Source of the DNA: Collimonas pratensis
Lineage (GTDB): Bacteria; Pseudomonadota; Gammaproteobacteria; Burkholderiales; Burkholderiaceae_D
Direction: 5' to 3'
Length of the DNA stretch: 64,000 bases
Assembly: GCF_001584185.1 (NCBI RefSeq)
Contig: NZ_CP013234.1
Span: forward strand, 1,798,001-1,862,000
Made by a program: the position numbers and the translations under genes
Shown: in pieces, positions 51,506 to 60,212 of the stretch
Layout of the letters: each line of letters begins with the position of its first letter
How positions within the stretch are numbered: position 1 is the stretch's first letter
Notes under the pieces: model-generated
Databases searched by the model: none
Told to the model about the DNA's origin: nothing
Seen by the model: the letters and a program-made list of their open reading frames with translations, nothing else

Positions 51506-51636
51506 AAATGCAAAGCCATTGTGGATTATTGTCTATTGTCCCAATAATAATGCACATGCAGAATGTCTCTATAGAAAATTTATAAAAACCGGTTCATGTC
51601 GCCCATGGCGGCCCGGACCGAAAACAGGAGACAACG

Positions 51637-52872
51637 ATGACAAAGTGCAGGCTGCTTGCAGCTGGTTCGGCCGTGATCTTTTCGTTAACGGGTTTGCTGG
51701 CGGGTTTGCTTACCTTCAGCCAGGCGCAGGCCCAGGATAGCGACGTCTACAAGGTCGGCATCCTGACCGACATGTCGGGGCCGTATGCGGCGATGGGTGG
51801 ATCGGGTTCGGTGGCGGCGGCCAAGATGGCGATCGAAGATTGCATGAAGGCGGAATGCAAAGGCATGAAAATCGAGCTGCTCAGCGCCGATCATCAAAAC
51901 AAGGCGGACATCGGCGCTTCCAAGGCGCGCGAATGGCTGGACCGCGACAAGGTCGACGCCATCGCCGACCTGACCAATTCCTCGGTGGCGCTGGCGGTGC
52001 AGAAACTGATCCGCGACAAGGGCGGCATCGCCATGTACAGCGGCCCGGCCACCACCGTGCTGACCAACGCCGAATGCGCGCCTAACGGCTTCCACTGGAT
52101 GTTCGACACCTATTCGCAAGCCGCCGGCGCGGCTGCCGCGCTGACCAAGATGGGGCAGAAGTCCTGGTACTTCGTCACCGTTGACTATGCCTTCGGCCAG
52201 TCGTTGGAAAAAGATGCTGGCGACGTCGTCAAGAGCCTGGGCGGGACCGTGGTCGGTTCGGTCCGCCATCCCTTGAACGCCAGCGATTTCTCATCCTTCC
52301 TGCTGCAGGCACAGAGTTCAAAAGCGCAAGTGATCGGCCTGGCCAACGGCGGCCAGGATACGGTGAATGCGATCAAGGCGGCGCGCTCCTTCAGCATCGG
52401 CAGCAAGAACCAGCGCCTGGCGGCCTTGCTGGTGTTCCTGTCGGATGTGCATGCGCTCGGCCTCAACGATGCCCAGGGCTTGGTCTACACCGATGGCTTC
52501 TACTGGGATTTCGACAACGATACGCGCGCCTTCTCCAAGCGCTTTGAAGCGCTCAACAAGGGCAGCAAGCCGACCATGGTGCATGCCGGCGTCTACTCCA
52601 GCGTGTATCACTACCTGAAAGCCGCGGCCGCCACCAAGTCGCACGACTGGAAGGTCGTGACCCAGAAAATGCGCGAAATTCCTATCCACGATGCCGTCAT
52701 GCGCAACGCTTCCATCCGCCCCGACGGCCGCGTGATCCATGACATGTATCTGTACCAGGTCAAGACCCCGGCCGAATCGAAAGCACCTTGGGATTATCTC
52801 AAGCTGCTGTCGACCATCCCGGCGCAGCAGGCGTTCAAGCCCATGGATGCTTCCTGTTCCCTGACCAAGTAA
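51637..52872 (+). CDS. Branched-chain amino-acid type ABC substrate-binding protein
   Basis: A 411-aa periplasmic binding protein of the Leu/Ile/Val/amide class. A signal peptide covers about 1-32 (ending AQAQA); YKVGILTDMSGPYAAMGGSG starts the mature fold, followed by IELLSADHQNKADIG, WYFVTVDYAFGQSL and GLVYTDGFYWDF. No permease or ATPase gene lies next to it, so it must share a transporter encoded elsewhere or act in sensing. GGAGACAACG precedes ATG 51637. It is followed by mmsA. Confidence 0.9.
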   Translation: MTKCRLLAAGSAVIFSLTGLLAGLLTFSQAQAQDSDVYKVGILTDMSGPYAAMGGSGSVAAAKMAIEDCMKAECKGMKIELLSADHQNKADIGASKAREWLDRDKVDAIADLTNSSVALAVQKLIRDKGGIAMYSGPATTVLTNAECAPNGFHWMFDTYSQAAGAAAALTKMGQKSWYFVTVDYAFGQSLEKDAGDVVKSLGGTVVGSVRHPLNASDFSSFLLQAQSSKAQVIGLANGGQDTVNAIKAARSFSIGSKNQRLAALLVFLSDVHALGLNDAQGLVYTDGFYWDFDNDTRAFSKRFEALNKGSKPTMVHAGVYSSVYHYLKAAAATKSHDWKVVTQKMREIPIHDAVMRNASIRPDGRVIHDMYLYQVKTPAESKAPWDYLKLLSTIPAQQAFKPMDASCSLTK

Positions 52873-52950
52873 AAATGCAGTCCGGGCCAGCCCGGATTGT
52901 GCTTGTTTTGCATAGATTGTTTTGAGTTCTCATTTTTGAAGGAAGTCATC

Positions 52951-54450
52951 ATGTCGATCCCAAACGTCCCGCTCTACATCGGCGGTAAAACCGTACAGTC
53001 CACCAGCACTGAATGGCGCGACGTCCTCAATCCAGCCACCCAGGAAGTAGTGGCGCGGGTGCCGTTCGCCACCAAGGCCGAAGTCGACCACGCGGTCGCC
53101 AACGCCAAGCAGGCTTTCGCCACCTGGCGCAATACATCGCTGGCGCAGCGCATGCGTATCATGCTCAAGTTCCAGCAGCTGCTACGTGAGAACATCGCGC
53201 CGCTGGCCGAACTGATCACCCGCGAACATGGCAAGACCCTGCCGGATGCCGAAGGCGAAGTCATGCGCGGCCTGGAAGTGGTCGAGCATGCCTGCTCCAT
53301 CACCTCGCTGCAAATGGGCGAGCTGGCGGAAAACGCTGCCAGCGGCGTCGATGTCTACACCATCAACCAGCCGCTCGGCGTCGGCGCCGGTATCACTGCT
53401 TTCAACTTTCCGGTGATGCTGCCGTGCTTCATGTTCCCGGTCGCGGTCGCTTGCGGCAATACCTTCATCCTCAAGCCGTCCGAGCAGGATCCCTCGTCGT
53501 CGCTGTTCCTGGTGGAACTGGCGCAGCAGGCCGGCTTGCCGCCGGGCGTACTGAACGTGGTGCATGGAGGCCCGGACGTCGCCAACATGCTGTGCGATCA
53601 CCCTGACATCAAGGCGATTTCCTTCATCGGTTCGACCAGCGTCGGCACTCACATCTATCGCCGTTCCAGCGAAGCCGGCAAGCGCGCGCAATGCATGATG
53701 GGCGCGAAGAACCACTGCATCGTGCTGCCTGACGCCAACAAGGACCAGGCCATCAACAACCTGCTGGGCGCGGCTTTCGGCGCCGCCGGCCAGCGTTGCA
53801 TGGCGAATTCGATGGTGCTGCTGGTCGGCAAGGCGCGCTCCTGGCTGCCGGAAATCGTCGAACGTTCGCGCGGCCTGAAGATCGGCCCGGGCAGCGATCG
53901 CAAGGCAGACCTCGGCCCGATGGTGTCGAAAGCCGCCAAGGCGCGCACCGAGCGCCTGATCGGCACGGGTGTGGAGCAGGGCGCGCAGCTGCTGCTGGAT
54001 GGCCGCAACTGCCAGGTGGCGGGCTATCCGGACGGTAATTTCGTCGGCCCGACGATTTTCTCCGGCGTGACCGAGAAAATGGATATCTACACGCAAGAGA
54101 TTTTCGGTCCGGCCATGTGTGTAGTCGAGCTGGAAACGCTCGATGAAGCGATTGCCTTCATCAACGCCAATCCGAACGGCAACGGCACTTCGATCTTCAC
54201 TTCCTCCGGCTGGGCCGCGCGCAAGTTCCAGAACGAAATCGATGTCGGCCAGGTTGGCATCAACGTGCCGATTCCGGTGCCGGTGGCGTATTTCAGCTTC
54301 ACCGGTTCACGCGCATCGAAGCTGGGCGACCTCGGTCCTAACGGCAAGCAGGCGGTGCAGTTCTGGACCCAGACCAAGACCGTGACGGCGCGCTGGTTTG
54401 CGCCGGATGCGGATGGCGGCGAGATCAACACCACCATTTCGATGAAATGA
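52951..54450 (+). CDS. mmsA: Methylmalonate-semialdehyde dehydrogenase (CoA-acylating)
   Basis: A 499-aa aldehyde dehydrogenase that turns (methyl)malonate semialdehyde into propionyl- or acetyl-CoA in valine catabolism. Family hallmarks: [20 protein letters not shown] (MmsA-specific), [29 protein letters not shown] and the catalytic AAGQRCMAN with Cys283. ATG 52951 follows GAAGGAAGTCATC; an upstream ATG at 52897 lacks family sequence. Followed by mmsB. Confidence 0.95.
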   Translation: MSIPNVPLYIGGKTVQSTSTEWRDVLNPATQEVVARVPFATKAEVDHAVANAKQAFATWRNTSLAQRMRIMLKFQQLLRENIAPLAELITREHGKTLPDAEGEVMRGLEVVEHACSITSLQMGELAENAASGVDVYTINQPLGVGAGITAFNFPVMLPCFMFPVAVACGNTFILKPSEQDPSSSLFLVELAQQAGLPPGVLNVVHGGPDVANMLCDHPDIKAISFIGSTSVGTHIYRRSSEAGKRAQCMMGAKNHCIVLPDANKDQAINNLLGAAFGAAGQRCMANSMVLLVGKARSWLPEIVERSRGLKIGPGSDRKADLGPMVSKAAKARTERLIGTGVEQGAQLLLDGRNCQVAGYPDGNFVGPTIFSGVTEKMDIYTQEIFGPAMCVVELETLDEAIAFINANPNGNGTSIFTSSGWAARKFQNEIDVGQVGINVPIPVPVAYFSFTGSRASKLGDLGPNGKQAVQFWTQTKTVTARWFAPDADGGEINTTISMK

Positions 54451-54526
54451 CGAGGCAGCCTGCCGCTGTTATGCATGCAGGTGATAGCGGCAGGCAATGC
54501 AAGACCACGCGAGAAAGAGACTTAGC

Positions 54527-55420
54527 ATGAACCACGAAATCGTTTTTATCGGCCTCGGCAACATGGGTTTGCCGATGGCGCTCAACCTGGTCAAGGCCGG
54601 CCACAAGGTCAGCGGCCATGACCTGGTCGCCGCCAGCGTCGAGAAATTCGCCGCCGGCGGCGGCAGCACCGGCAACGACCTCGCCGCTGCGGTCGGCGCG
54701 GCCAAGGTAATCATCACCATGCTGCCTGCCAGCCGCCATGTCGAAGGCGCCTACCTGGGCGCCAGCGGCATCCTGGCGCAAGCCGCGCCCGGCACTTTGC
54801 TGATTGACTGTTCCACCATCGCTCCCGACGCCGCCCGTAAGGTGGCGGCGGCAGCGCGCGACAAGGGCTTCACCATGCTCGATGCGCCGGTTTCCGGCGG
54901 CACCGGCGGTGCGCAGGCCGGTACGCTGACCTTCATGGTCGGCGGCTCAGCCGAAGGCTTTGCGGCGGCCAAGCCGTTGCTGGAAAAGATGGGCAAGGCG
55001 ATTTTCCATGCCGGCGACAACGGCAGCGGCCAGACCGTCAAGGTGTGCAACAACATGCTGCTGGGGATCCTGATGATAGGCACTTCGGAAGCGATCCGGC
55101 TGGGCATGGCCAACGGCATGGATCCCAAGGTGTTGTCGGAAATCATGGCCAAGAGCTCGGGCCGCAACTGGGCGCTGGAAGTCTACAACCCTTGCCCTGG
55201 GGTGATGGAAAATGCGCCGGCTTCCAAGGACTATGCCGGCGGCTTCGGTGTCGACCTGATGCTGAAGGATCTTGGCCTGGCGGTGGAAAATTCGCTGTCC
55301 ACCGGCAGCAGCGTGCCGCTCGGTGCATTGGCGCGCAACCTGTACGACATCCACAGCAAGAGCGGCGCCGGCGGCCTGGATTTTTCCAGCATTTTCAACA
55401 TGCTGGCCAAGGCCGAGTGA
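54527..55420 (+). CDS. mmsB: 3-hydroxyisobutyrate dehydrogenase
   Basis: A 297-aa NAD-dependent dehydrogenase oxidising 3-hydroxyisobutyrate to methylmalonate semialdehyde, the substrate of mmsA. Cofactor loop FIGLGNMGLPMALNL (GLGNMG at 9-14), substrate loop DAPVSGGTGGAQAGTL and catalytic Lys172 in GQTVKVCNNMLLG. ATG 54527 follows GAGAAAGAGACTTAGC. With mmsA it covers two consecutive steps of valine breakdown. Confidence 0.95.
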   Translation: MNHEIVFIGLGNMGLPMALNLVKAGHKVSGHDLVAASVEKFAAGGGSTGNDLAAAVGAAKVIITMLPASRHVEGAYLGASGILAQAAPGTLLIDCSTIAPDAARKVAAAARDKGFTMLDAPVSGGTGGAQAGTLTFMVGGSAEGFAAAKPLLEKMGKAIFHAGDNGSGQTVKVCNNMLLGILMIGTSEAIRLGMANGMDPKVLSEIMAKSSGRNWALEVYNPCPGVMENAPASKDYAGGFGVDLMLKDLGLAVENSLSTGSSVPLGALARNLYDIHSKSGAGGLDFSSIFNMLAKAE

Positions 55421-55461
55421 GTTGCGGACGATAGCAATCCCGGTTTGAAAAAGCGTTGCTT

Positions 55462-55490
55462 CCTTGCCGCGGACGAGTACCGCGGCAAGG
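55462..55490. terminator. Hairpin between converging mmsB and aspartoacylase-family genes
   Basis: CCTTGCCGCGG (55462-55472) and CCGCGGCAAGG (55480-55490) form a perfect 11-bp stem with a 7-nt loop. T-tracts are weak on both sides, so efficiency is uncertain; the place between converging genes fits a shared terminator. Confidence 0.6.
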
Positions 55491-55501
55491 CGCGACGCCT
55501 T

Positions 55502-56491
55502 TCACTGCCAGTTCTCAAGCGCGCGGGCCAGGCGCATCACAGTGACGCCGGGACCAAGATGGCGCAGCGACGGCATGACGATCACGCAATCGTCATAAGG
55601 CGTGACAATTTGCTTGTCGCCGTCACGTGCGATGGCGGTGCCGGCGCGTTCAATCATTTCCAGACCGCGAAAATCCTGCGCGAATTCAAAATCCATCGTG
55701 TCGGCGATGACTGCCTGCGTTACCTGCAGCACCTGCTGCAGCGCAGGCGCGGCATGCAGCATGAAATCCTCCAGATCTGCCGCGGCGACCACGCCAGTCT
55801 TGCTCAGGAAACGAGACGCCGCATCTAGCGCAACATCTTTGCTGCGCACCGAGAAGTGCTGCCCGGTTTCGATCAGCAAGGCATTCTTCGGGCTGGCAGG
55901 ATCGCCGAAAGCGCCATAGTCACGCAGCCGCTTGCCGTTGGCATGGCCGCCATCGACGATCACGTGTTCGGGAACGCCGATGTCTGTGGCAAAGCGGATG
56001 CCTTTGGCCAGCGGGCCGCTGAGCATCAGCGGCGGCGCCTCTTCATGCATGGAGTGCAGATCGAGCAGGAAATCGACACTGTCGACGATAGGCCGCAACG
56101 CGCGCGCACGGCGCAATTCCCGCGAGTCATCGGCACTGTCAAGTCTTGCTGTCGACCAGACGCGATTCATGTCTTCGTCAATGAAGCGGCTTGCATCCGG
56201 ATTGCCGCTGTCAAAACGGTGATAGGCATCGACGTTGCCAAAGCCGAGCGTTAGGCGGCCTTTTGCCGGACGCAATCCGGATCGCAGCAGCTGGTCTACG
56301 GCGATCGCGCCACTGACTTCATTGCCGTGGGTTAGCGCCAGGATCATGGCATGCGGCCCGGCCACGCCGCTGTCGAAAGTATGCATGTAATCGACGCCTG
56401 TGTTGCCAGTCTTCCATGCGGCGATATCGGGGAAAACCACCTCGATCGGATATTCATGCAATTTTGCACGAATCTGTTCCAAGGTTTTCAT
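55502..56491 (-). CDS. Succinylglutamate desuccinylase/aspartoacylase family metallohydrolase
   Basis: A 329-aa zinc hydrolase: the zinc site is His55 and Glu58 in ALTHGNEVSGA and His146 in LLDLHSMHEEAP, with a downstream Glu in LIETGQHFS as catalytic residue. The family deacylates N-acyl amino acids or related compounds. ATG 56491 has GGAGCACGC upstream. The MFS carrier just upstream on the same strand likely imports its substrate. Confidence 0.88.
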   Translation of the reverse strand: MKTLEQIRAKLHEYPIEVVFPDIAAWKTGNTGVDYMHTFDSGVAGPHAMILALTHGNEVSGAIAVDQLLRSGLRPAKGRLTLGFGNVDAYHRFDSGNPDASRFIDEDMNRVWSTARLDSADDSRELRRARALRPIVDSVDFLLDLHSMHEEAPPLMLSGPLAKGIRFATDIGVPEHVIVDGGHANGKRLRDYGAFGDPASPKNALLIETGQHFSVRSKDVALDAASRFLSKTGVVAAADLEDFMLHAAPALQQVLQVTQAVIADTMDFEFAQDFRGLEMIERAGTAIARDGDKQIVTPYDDCVIVMPSLRHLGPGVTVMRLARALENWQ

Positions 56492-56553
56492 AAAGCGTGC
56501 TCCTGTTCGAAAAGCTGAATATATTTGCTGAGTAAAATGAGGGTGCCGCCGGT

Positions 56554-57870
56554 TCAGGCCGGACCGCGCCGCGCCATCCGGCGGCCCAGCGCAAGCACCG
56601 CGGCAATGCTGATCAAGGCTGTCGCCATCACATAAAAACTGGGCGCCAGTTTGCTCTCAGTAAAGGCAATCATCCAGGTGACGATCAGCGGCGCAAAGCC
56701 GCCAAACAAGGTGACGGAAAAGTTATAGCTGAGAGCAAGCCCGGTGCCGCGGGTACTGGTCGGAAAAATATCCGACAGCATCGCGGGTATCGGCCCGAGG
56801 CAGGCAGCGATCAATATCCCGACCAGGCCCTGGACCAGCATCAAGGTGCCGACCGTCGGCCAGGTTGTCAATAAGAGGAACAGGGGATAGGAAGTGCAGG
56901 CAATCGTCAGCATCGCCATCGACAAGACGCGGAAGCGGCCGTAGCGGTCCGACAGGGCGCCAAACAGCGGAGCGCTGATCATCAAGACCAGCCCGGTCAC
57001 CATCGCGCTGAGAAATGAGGAGGTGGCGGGAATGTGCAATTGTTTTAATGCATAGGTGGGCATATATAATTTATGCACGTAGTTGAATGCGGTAGCGCCG
57101 GAAACCACGCCTATGCCCAGCAGCAGATTGATGCGGTCACGCACCAGGACCACTTTCAAAGGCGACTGTTCCGGCTTGGCCGCCGCAATCTTCTTGAATT
57201 CCGGGGTCTCATCGATCTGGCTGCGGATATACAGGCCTACCGGTCCGATCAGCAAACCGACGCCAAACGCCAGGCGCCAACCCCAGTCGTCCAGCTGGTT
57301 CTCTGTCAGCGTAAAACTGAGCAGCGCGCTGACTCCCGCGGCCAGCACGGTCGCCAGTCCCTGGGTCGACAATTGCCAGCTGGCGAAGAAGCCGCGCCGT
57401 TTGGCATCGGCATGCTCGACCATGAATGCCGTTGCCGCGCCGAATTCACCGCCGGTGGAAAAACCTTGCAGCATGCGGGCCACGATCACGATCAGGGGAG
57501 AGGCAATGCCGATTTGCGCGTAGGTCGGAGCAAAAGCAATCATTGCGGTGCCGATCATCATGACAAAGATGGATACGGTCAGCGATGCTTTGCGTCCGGC
57601 CCGATCTGCATAGGAGCCCAGGACAATGGCGCCCAGCGGACGCATGACGAAGGAAATCCCGAATGTGCCGACGCTTAGCAGCAAGGAAGTGGTTTCGTCC
57701 GCCGCCGGAAAGAACAGCTTGCCGATCACAATCGCGAAATAGCCGTAGATCAGCAAATCATAGAATTCGAGTGCGTTGCCGATGCTGGCCGCGCAGATTT
57801 CTTTCCAGGGATTGCCTGGTTTGCTGACCGGCAAGCTGCGGGTTTCCAGTGTTCGTGGCTGTGATGACAT
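56554..57870 (-). CDS. MFS transporter (metabolite:proton symporter type)
   Basis: A 438-aa twelve-helix carrier of the MHS (shikimate/ProP/citrate-like) group: SIGNALEFYDLLIYGYFAI at the start, RPLGAIVLGSYADRAGRKASL between helices 2 and 3, and RMLQGFSTGGEFGAATAF at helix 4. ATG 57870 has GGAG 9 nt upstream; an ATG at 57906 adds 12 residues. It precedes the aspartoacylase-family gene by 62 bp, so both form an uptake-and-deacylation pair. Confidence 0.9.
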   Translation of the reverse strand: MSSQPRTLETRSLPVSKPGNPWKEICAASIGNALEFYDLLIYGYFAIVIGKLFFPAADETTSLLLSVGTFGISFVMRPLGAIVLGSYADRAGRKASLTVSIFVMMIGTAMIAFAPTYAQIGIASPLIVIVARMLQGFSTGGEFGAATAFMVEHADAKRRGFFASWQLSTQGLATVLAAGVSALLSFTLTENQLDDWGWRLAFGVGLLIGPVGLYIRSQIDETPEFKKIAAAKPEQSPLKVVLVRDRINLLLGIGVVSGATAFNYVHKLYMPTYALKQLHIPATSSFLSAMVTGLVLMISAPLFGALSDRYGRFRVLSMAMLTIACTSYPLFLLLTTWPTVGTLMLVQGLVGILIAACLGPIPAMLSDIFPTSTRGTGLALSYNFSVTLFGGFAPLIVTWMIAFTESKLAPSFYVMATALISIAAVLALGRRMARRGPA

Positions 57871-57965
57871 GCGATGGCTCCAGAATTGTTGTTTTTTGCG
57901 TTTCATCTAGTGCGAAAATGCACGATGCGCGCTATTTTTGATTTTCAAAGACTGGCTGGCGGCAC

Positions 57966-58010
57966 GCCGCAGGACGCTCTGACGGCTGCGCCGGCAGAGC
58001 GTCCTGCGGC
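57966..58010 (-). terminator. Long hairpin after the LysR gene
   Basis: GCCGCAGGACGCTCTG (57966-57981) pairs perfectly with CAGAGCGTCCTGCGGC (57995-58010), 16-bp stem and 13-nt loop. Lies downstream of the LysR gene on the minus strand and upstream of the MFS gene. No long T-tract; could act as terminator or as a leader structure for the MFS gene. Confidence 0.6.
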
Positions 58011-58127
58011 GGATCGCGTCAGCAATTTTTGAAAATTTGAGGAAGTATAGGGAGCGTGCGGCAGTCCGGATTGCCGTTTCGGCACAGGCTTGTGCTTTTT
58101 ATTGCGATTGTGCTTTGCTGTCTGATG

Positions 58128-59042
58128 TCACAGCTCATCGACGGCGTCAGCAGAAACGCCCTCCCAGATTGCTTTGACCAGCGCATTGGCATTGCCCCGC
58201 ATGCGGTAGAGGGAAATATCGAAGCCGATGCGCATGTCAGCATCGCCGACCAGCAGCAGATTGCCTTGCTTTAAATCGTCCTGCACCAGCCGTTGCGGCA
58301 ACCAGGCCAGGCCGGCGCCACGCTTCGCCATTTCCAGGATCGACTCGTAAGAGTCGGCCTGGTAGACCGTGCGCAGCGACAGTTTTTTCGGCAAGCCGGC
58401 CAGATGCCTGGCGAGCACGCCGCGCAGCGTCAGCGACTGCGAAAAGGCCAGCCAGGGAATCGGGGGCGCCGCATCGCCGGCCGGCAAACGGAATTTGGGC
58501 TGTCCTTTGGCATCCGAGGCGCTGACCGGCAATAGCATCTCGCGTGCAAGCGCGACGGATTCGTAACGCTGCGGATCAATCAGCAGGCGCGTCGCCGGGC
58601 TGGAGTAAATGACCAGCAAATCGACATCCCCACTCGCCAAGCGCAAGATGACCTCTTGCGCGCCACCGGTGCTGACCGAGACTGGAAATGGGCCGAAACG
58701 CTGGTTGATCGTTTCATACCAGCCTGGGAAAAAAGTGCTCGCCAAGGTACGGCCAGTGGCGACCCGCAAGATTTCTTCCGGATGCTGAACGGTATCCTGC
58801 AATTGCGCCCGGGCCGCATGCAAGACATCGATCGCATGCGTCGCTGCATCGAGAAACAGCTTGCCAGCCGGGGTCAGGGACAGCGGTTGCGTGCGCGCAA
58901 CCAAGTCTGCGCCCACCCATTGTTCCAGTGCGTGGATGCGGCGCCCGAAGGCCGGATGCGTGACAAAGCGGTTTTCCGCGGCGCGAGAAAAACTGCGTGT
59001 CCGAGCCAGTTCAACAAAATCTTCAAGCCAGGTCAATTGCAT
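58128..59042 (-). CDS. LysR-family transcriptional regulator
   Basis: A 304-aa regulator: MQLTWLEDFVELARTRSFSR start with AENRFVTHPAFGRRIHALEQW as the HTH, effector domain from about 92 (EILRVATGRTLASTFFPGWY). ATG 59042. It lies upstream of and in the same direction as the MFS/aspartoacylase genes, with a hairpin between, and is the likely regulator of those two. Confidence 0.92.
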   Translation of the reverse strand: MQLTWLEDFVELARTRSFSRAAENRFVTHPAFGRRIHALEQWVGADLVARTQPLSLTPAGKLFLDAATHAIDVLHAARAQLQDTVQHPEEILRVATGRTLASTFFPGWYETINQRFGPFPVSVSTGGAQEVILRLASGDVDLLVIYSSPATRLLIDPQRYESVALAREMLLPVSASDAKGQPKFRLPAGDAAPPIPWLAFSQSLTLRGVLARHLAGLPKKLSLRTVYQADSYESILEMAKRGAGLAWLPQRLVQDDLKQGNLLLVGDADMRIGFDISLYRMRGNANALVKAIWEGVSADAVDEL

Positions 59043-59108
59043 TTTTACTCTCGTAATACTGGAATATGAATAGTCGTCTTCATCCACGGCGGCAAGCTGC
59101 CTGGTCTG

Positions 59109-59396
59109 CTAGCCTGACTTGAGCAGGCGCTTGCGCTCTGCCGTGTATGACCACCACGGCAGCGGTTCGGCGCCTTCCATGTAGCGCACCGCCGACATGA
59201 AGACATCGATCACGCAGGGATCGTGGCGGGCGCCGGTCGTGCTGCATAATTTCTCATACATCTGCAGCGGCGACTGGCCGACCAACTGCCCCGGCTGCAG
59301 GATGCCGATACAGCGCAGGTCGGCGGCGCCGGCCTTGCCGATATTCGGCAAATCCTCCAGTGCTATCACTGCGTCTCTCTCCAGGTATTTGGCCAT
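59109..59396 (-). CDS. Helix-hairpin-helix Cdd1-like protein ("pathogenicity locus" family)
   Basis: A 95-aa protein: LEDLPNIGKAGAADLRCIGI gives a helix-hairpin-helix pattern; LCSTTGARHDPCVIDVFMSAVRYM and the C-terminal EPLPWWSYTAERKRLL match the Cdd1/mitomycin-resistance-like family. ATG 59396. Function unknown, probably DNA-linked. Confidence 0.85.
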   Translation of the reverse strand: MAKYLERDAVIALEDLPNIGKAGAADLRCIGILQPGQLVGQSPLQMYEKLCSTTGARHDPCVIDVFMSAVRYMEGAEPLPWWSYTAERKRLLKSG

Positions 59397-59480
59397 ATCG
59401 ATTCCGTTATTTGGTTGGTGACTGCCAGCGTGCATCGACAGCCCCATAAGCATATATCAAGATATTCGTTGCACGATTAT

Positions 59481-59501
59481 CTGTATGGAATATAATTACA
59501 G
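59481..59501. promoter_or_regulatory. Predicted Rrf2 operator O1
   Basis: CTGTA (59481-59485), 11 bp, TACAG (59497-59501), ending just before ATG 59503 of the Rrf2 gene. Same pattern as O2 and O3, so autoregulation is likely. Confidence 0.65.
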
Positions 59502-59502
59502 T

Positions 59503-59937
59503 ATGAAGTCCAGTCGATTTGCCGTCGCGGCGCATATTTTAGTCAGCGTGGAGTACGCCACCAGGGGCGGGGAAGTGTATTTCTCGTCCACGGCGATCGC
59601 TGCCAGCGTCAATACTAATCCGGTTTTCGTGCGCGAGCTGCTGCGCAAGCTAAGCAAGGCCAAGCTGGTGGTGACCAAGGAAGGCAAGGGGGGCGGCGTG
59701 CAGCTGGCGCGGCCGGCTTCGGCCATCAACCTGGCGGAGATTTACCAGGCGGTGGAGGAGGGGCCGGTGCTGAAGCACAATACGCGTTCGAAAGACCTGT
59801 GCTGTCCGGTCAGCTGTGGCATGGACATGGTGCTGGATCCGGTGGTGTCGGAAGTGGAAAGCGCCTTGCTGGATATTTTGCGCGAAAGAAAGTTGTGCGA
59901 ACTGGTCAACAAGATCGCCGACAAGACTGGAAAATAG
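59503..59937 (+). CDS. Rrf2-family transcriptional regulator
   Basis: A 144-aa winged-helix regulator: MKSSRFAVAAHILVSVEYAT, STAIAASVNTNPVFVRELLRKLSKAKLV, shown as SVNTNPVFVRELLRKLSKA, with the wing KGKGGGVQLARPAS. Cysteines 100, 101 and 105 (in LCCPVSCGM) could sense redox or bind a cluster, though the spacing differs from IscR. ATG 59503 matches the family start; ATG 59485 is possible. Three CTGTA-N11/12-TACAG sites flank it, and an MFS exporter follows. Confidence 0.9.
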   Translation: MKSSRFAVAAHILVSVEYATRGGEVYFSSTAIAASVNTNPVFVRELLRKLSKAKLVVTKEGKGGGVQLARPASAINLAEIYQAVEEGPVLKHNTRSKDLCCPVSCGMDMVLDPVVSEVESALLDILRERKLCELVNKIADKTGK

Positions 59938-59952
59938 GCTGTTTTTTTATGG

Positions 59953-59981
59953 TTAACTGTATTCTGGTATATTACAGTTAA
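59953..59981. promoter_or_regulatory. Predicted Rrf2 operator O2
   Basis: TTAACTGTA (59953-59961), 11 bp, TACAGTTAA (59973-59981), a perfect 9-bp palindrome in the leader of the MFS exporter gene. Confidence 0.75.
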
Positions 59982-60027
59982 TTTCAGCGGGGGCAGGAAG
60001 GATCATTTTGATCCTATTTTTATATTC

Positions 60028-60057
60028 TTAACTGTAGTAAAAAATAATACAGTTTAA
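60028..60057. promoter_or_regulatory. Predicted Rrf2 operator O3
   Basis: TTAACTGTA (60028-60036), 12 bp, TACAGTTTA (60049-60057). Together with O2 it brackets the presumed promoter of the MFS gene. Confidence 0.7.
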
Positions 60058-60212
60058 TCGTGGCGCATGTGTACATGCATGCCGTGGCCGCCTCGATGCC
60101 ATTGCAGTGCAGCCGGCGAGCAAGTAGTGAGTCAAGGCCGGCTGGTTTAAATCAATTCGCTTTATTCAGTTTATTAGGCGCTGGTCACGGACCAGGCGCA
60201 GGGGAGTTTTAC

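Noticed and set aside
60060..60212. N-terminal extension of the MFS exporter from GTG 60060.
   Set aside because: No membrane or family character, lies next to operator O3, and a strong ribosome site precedes ATG 60213.
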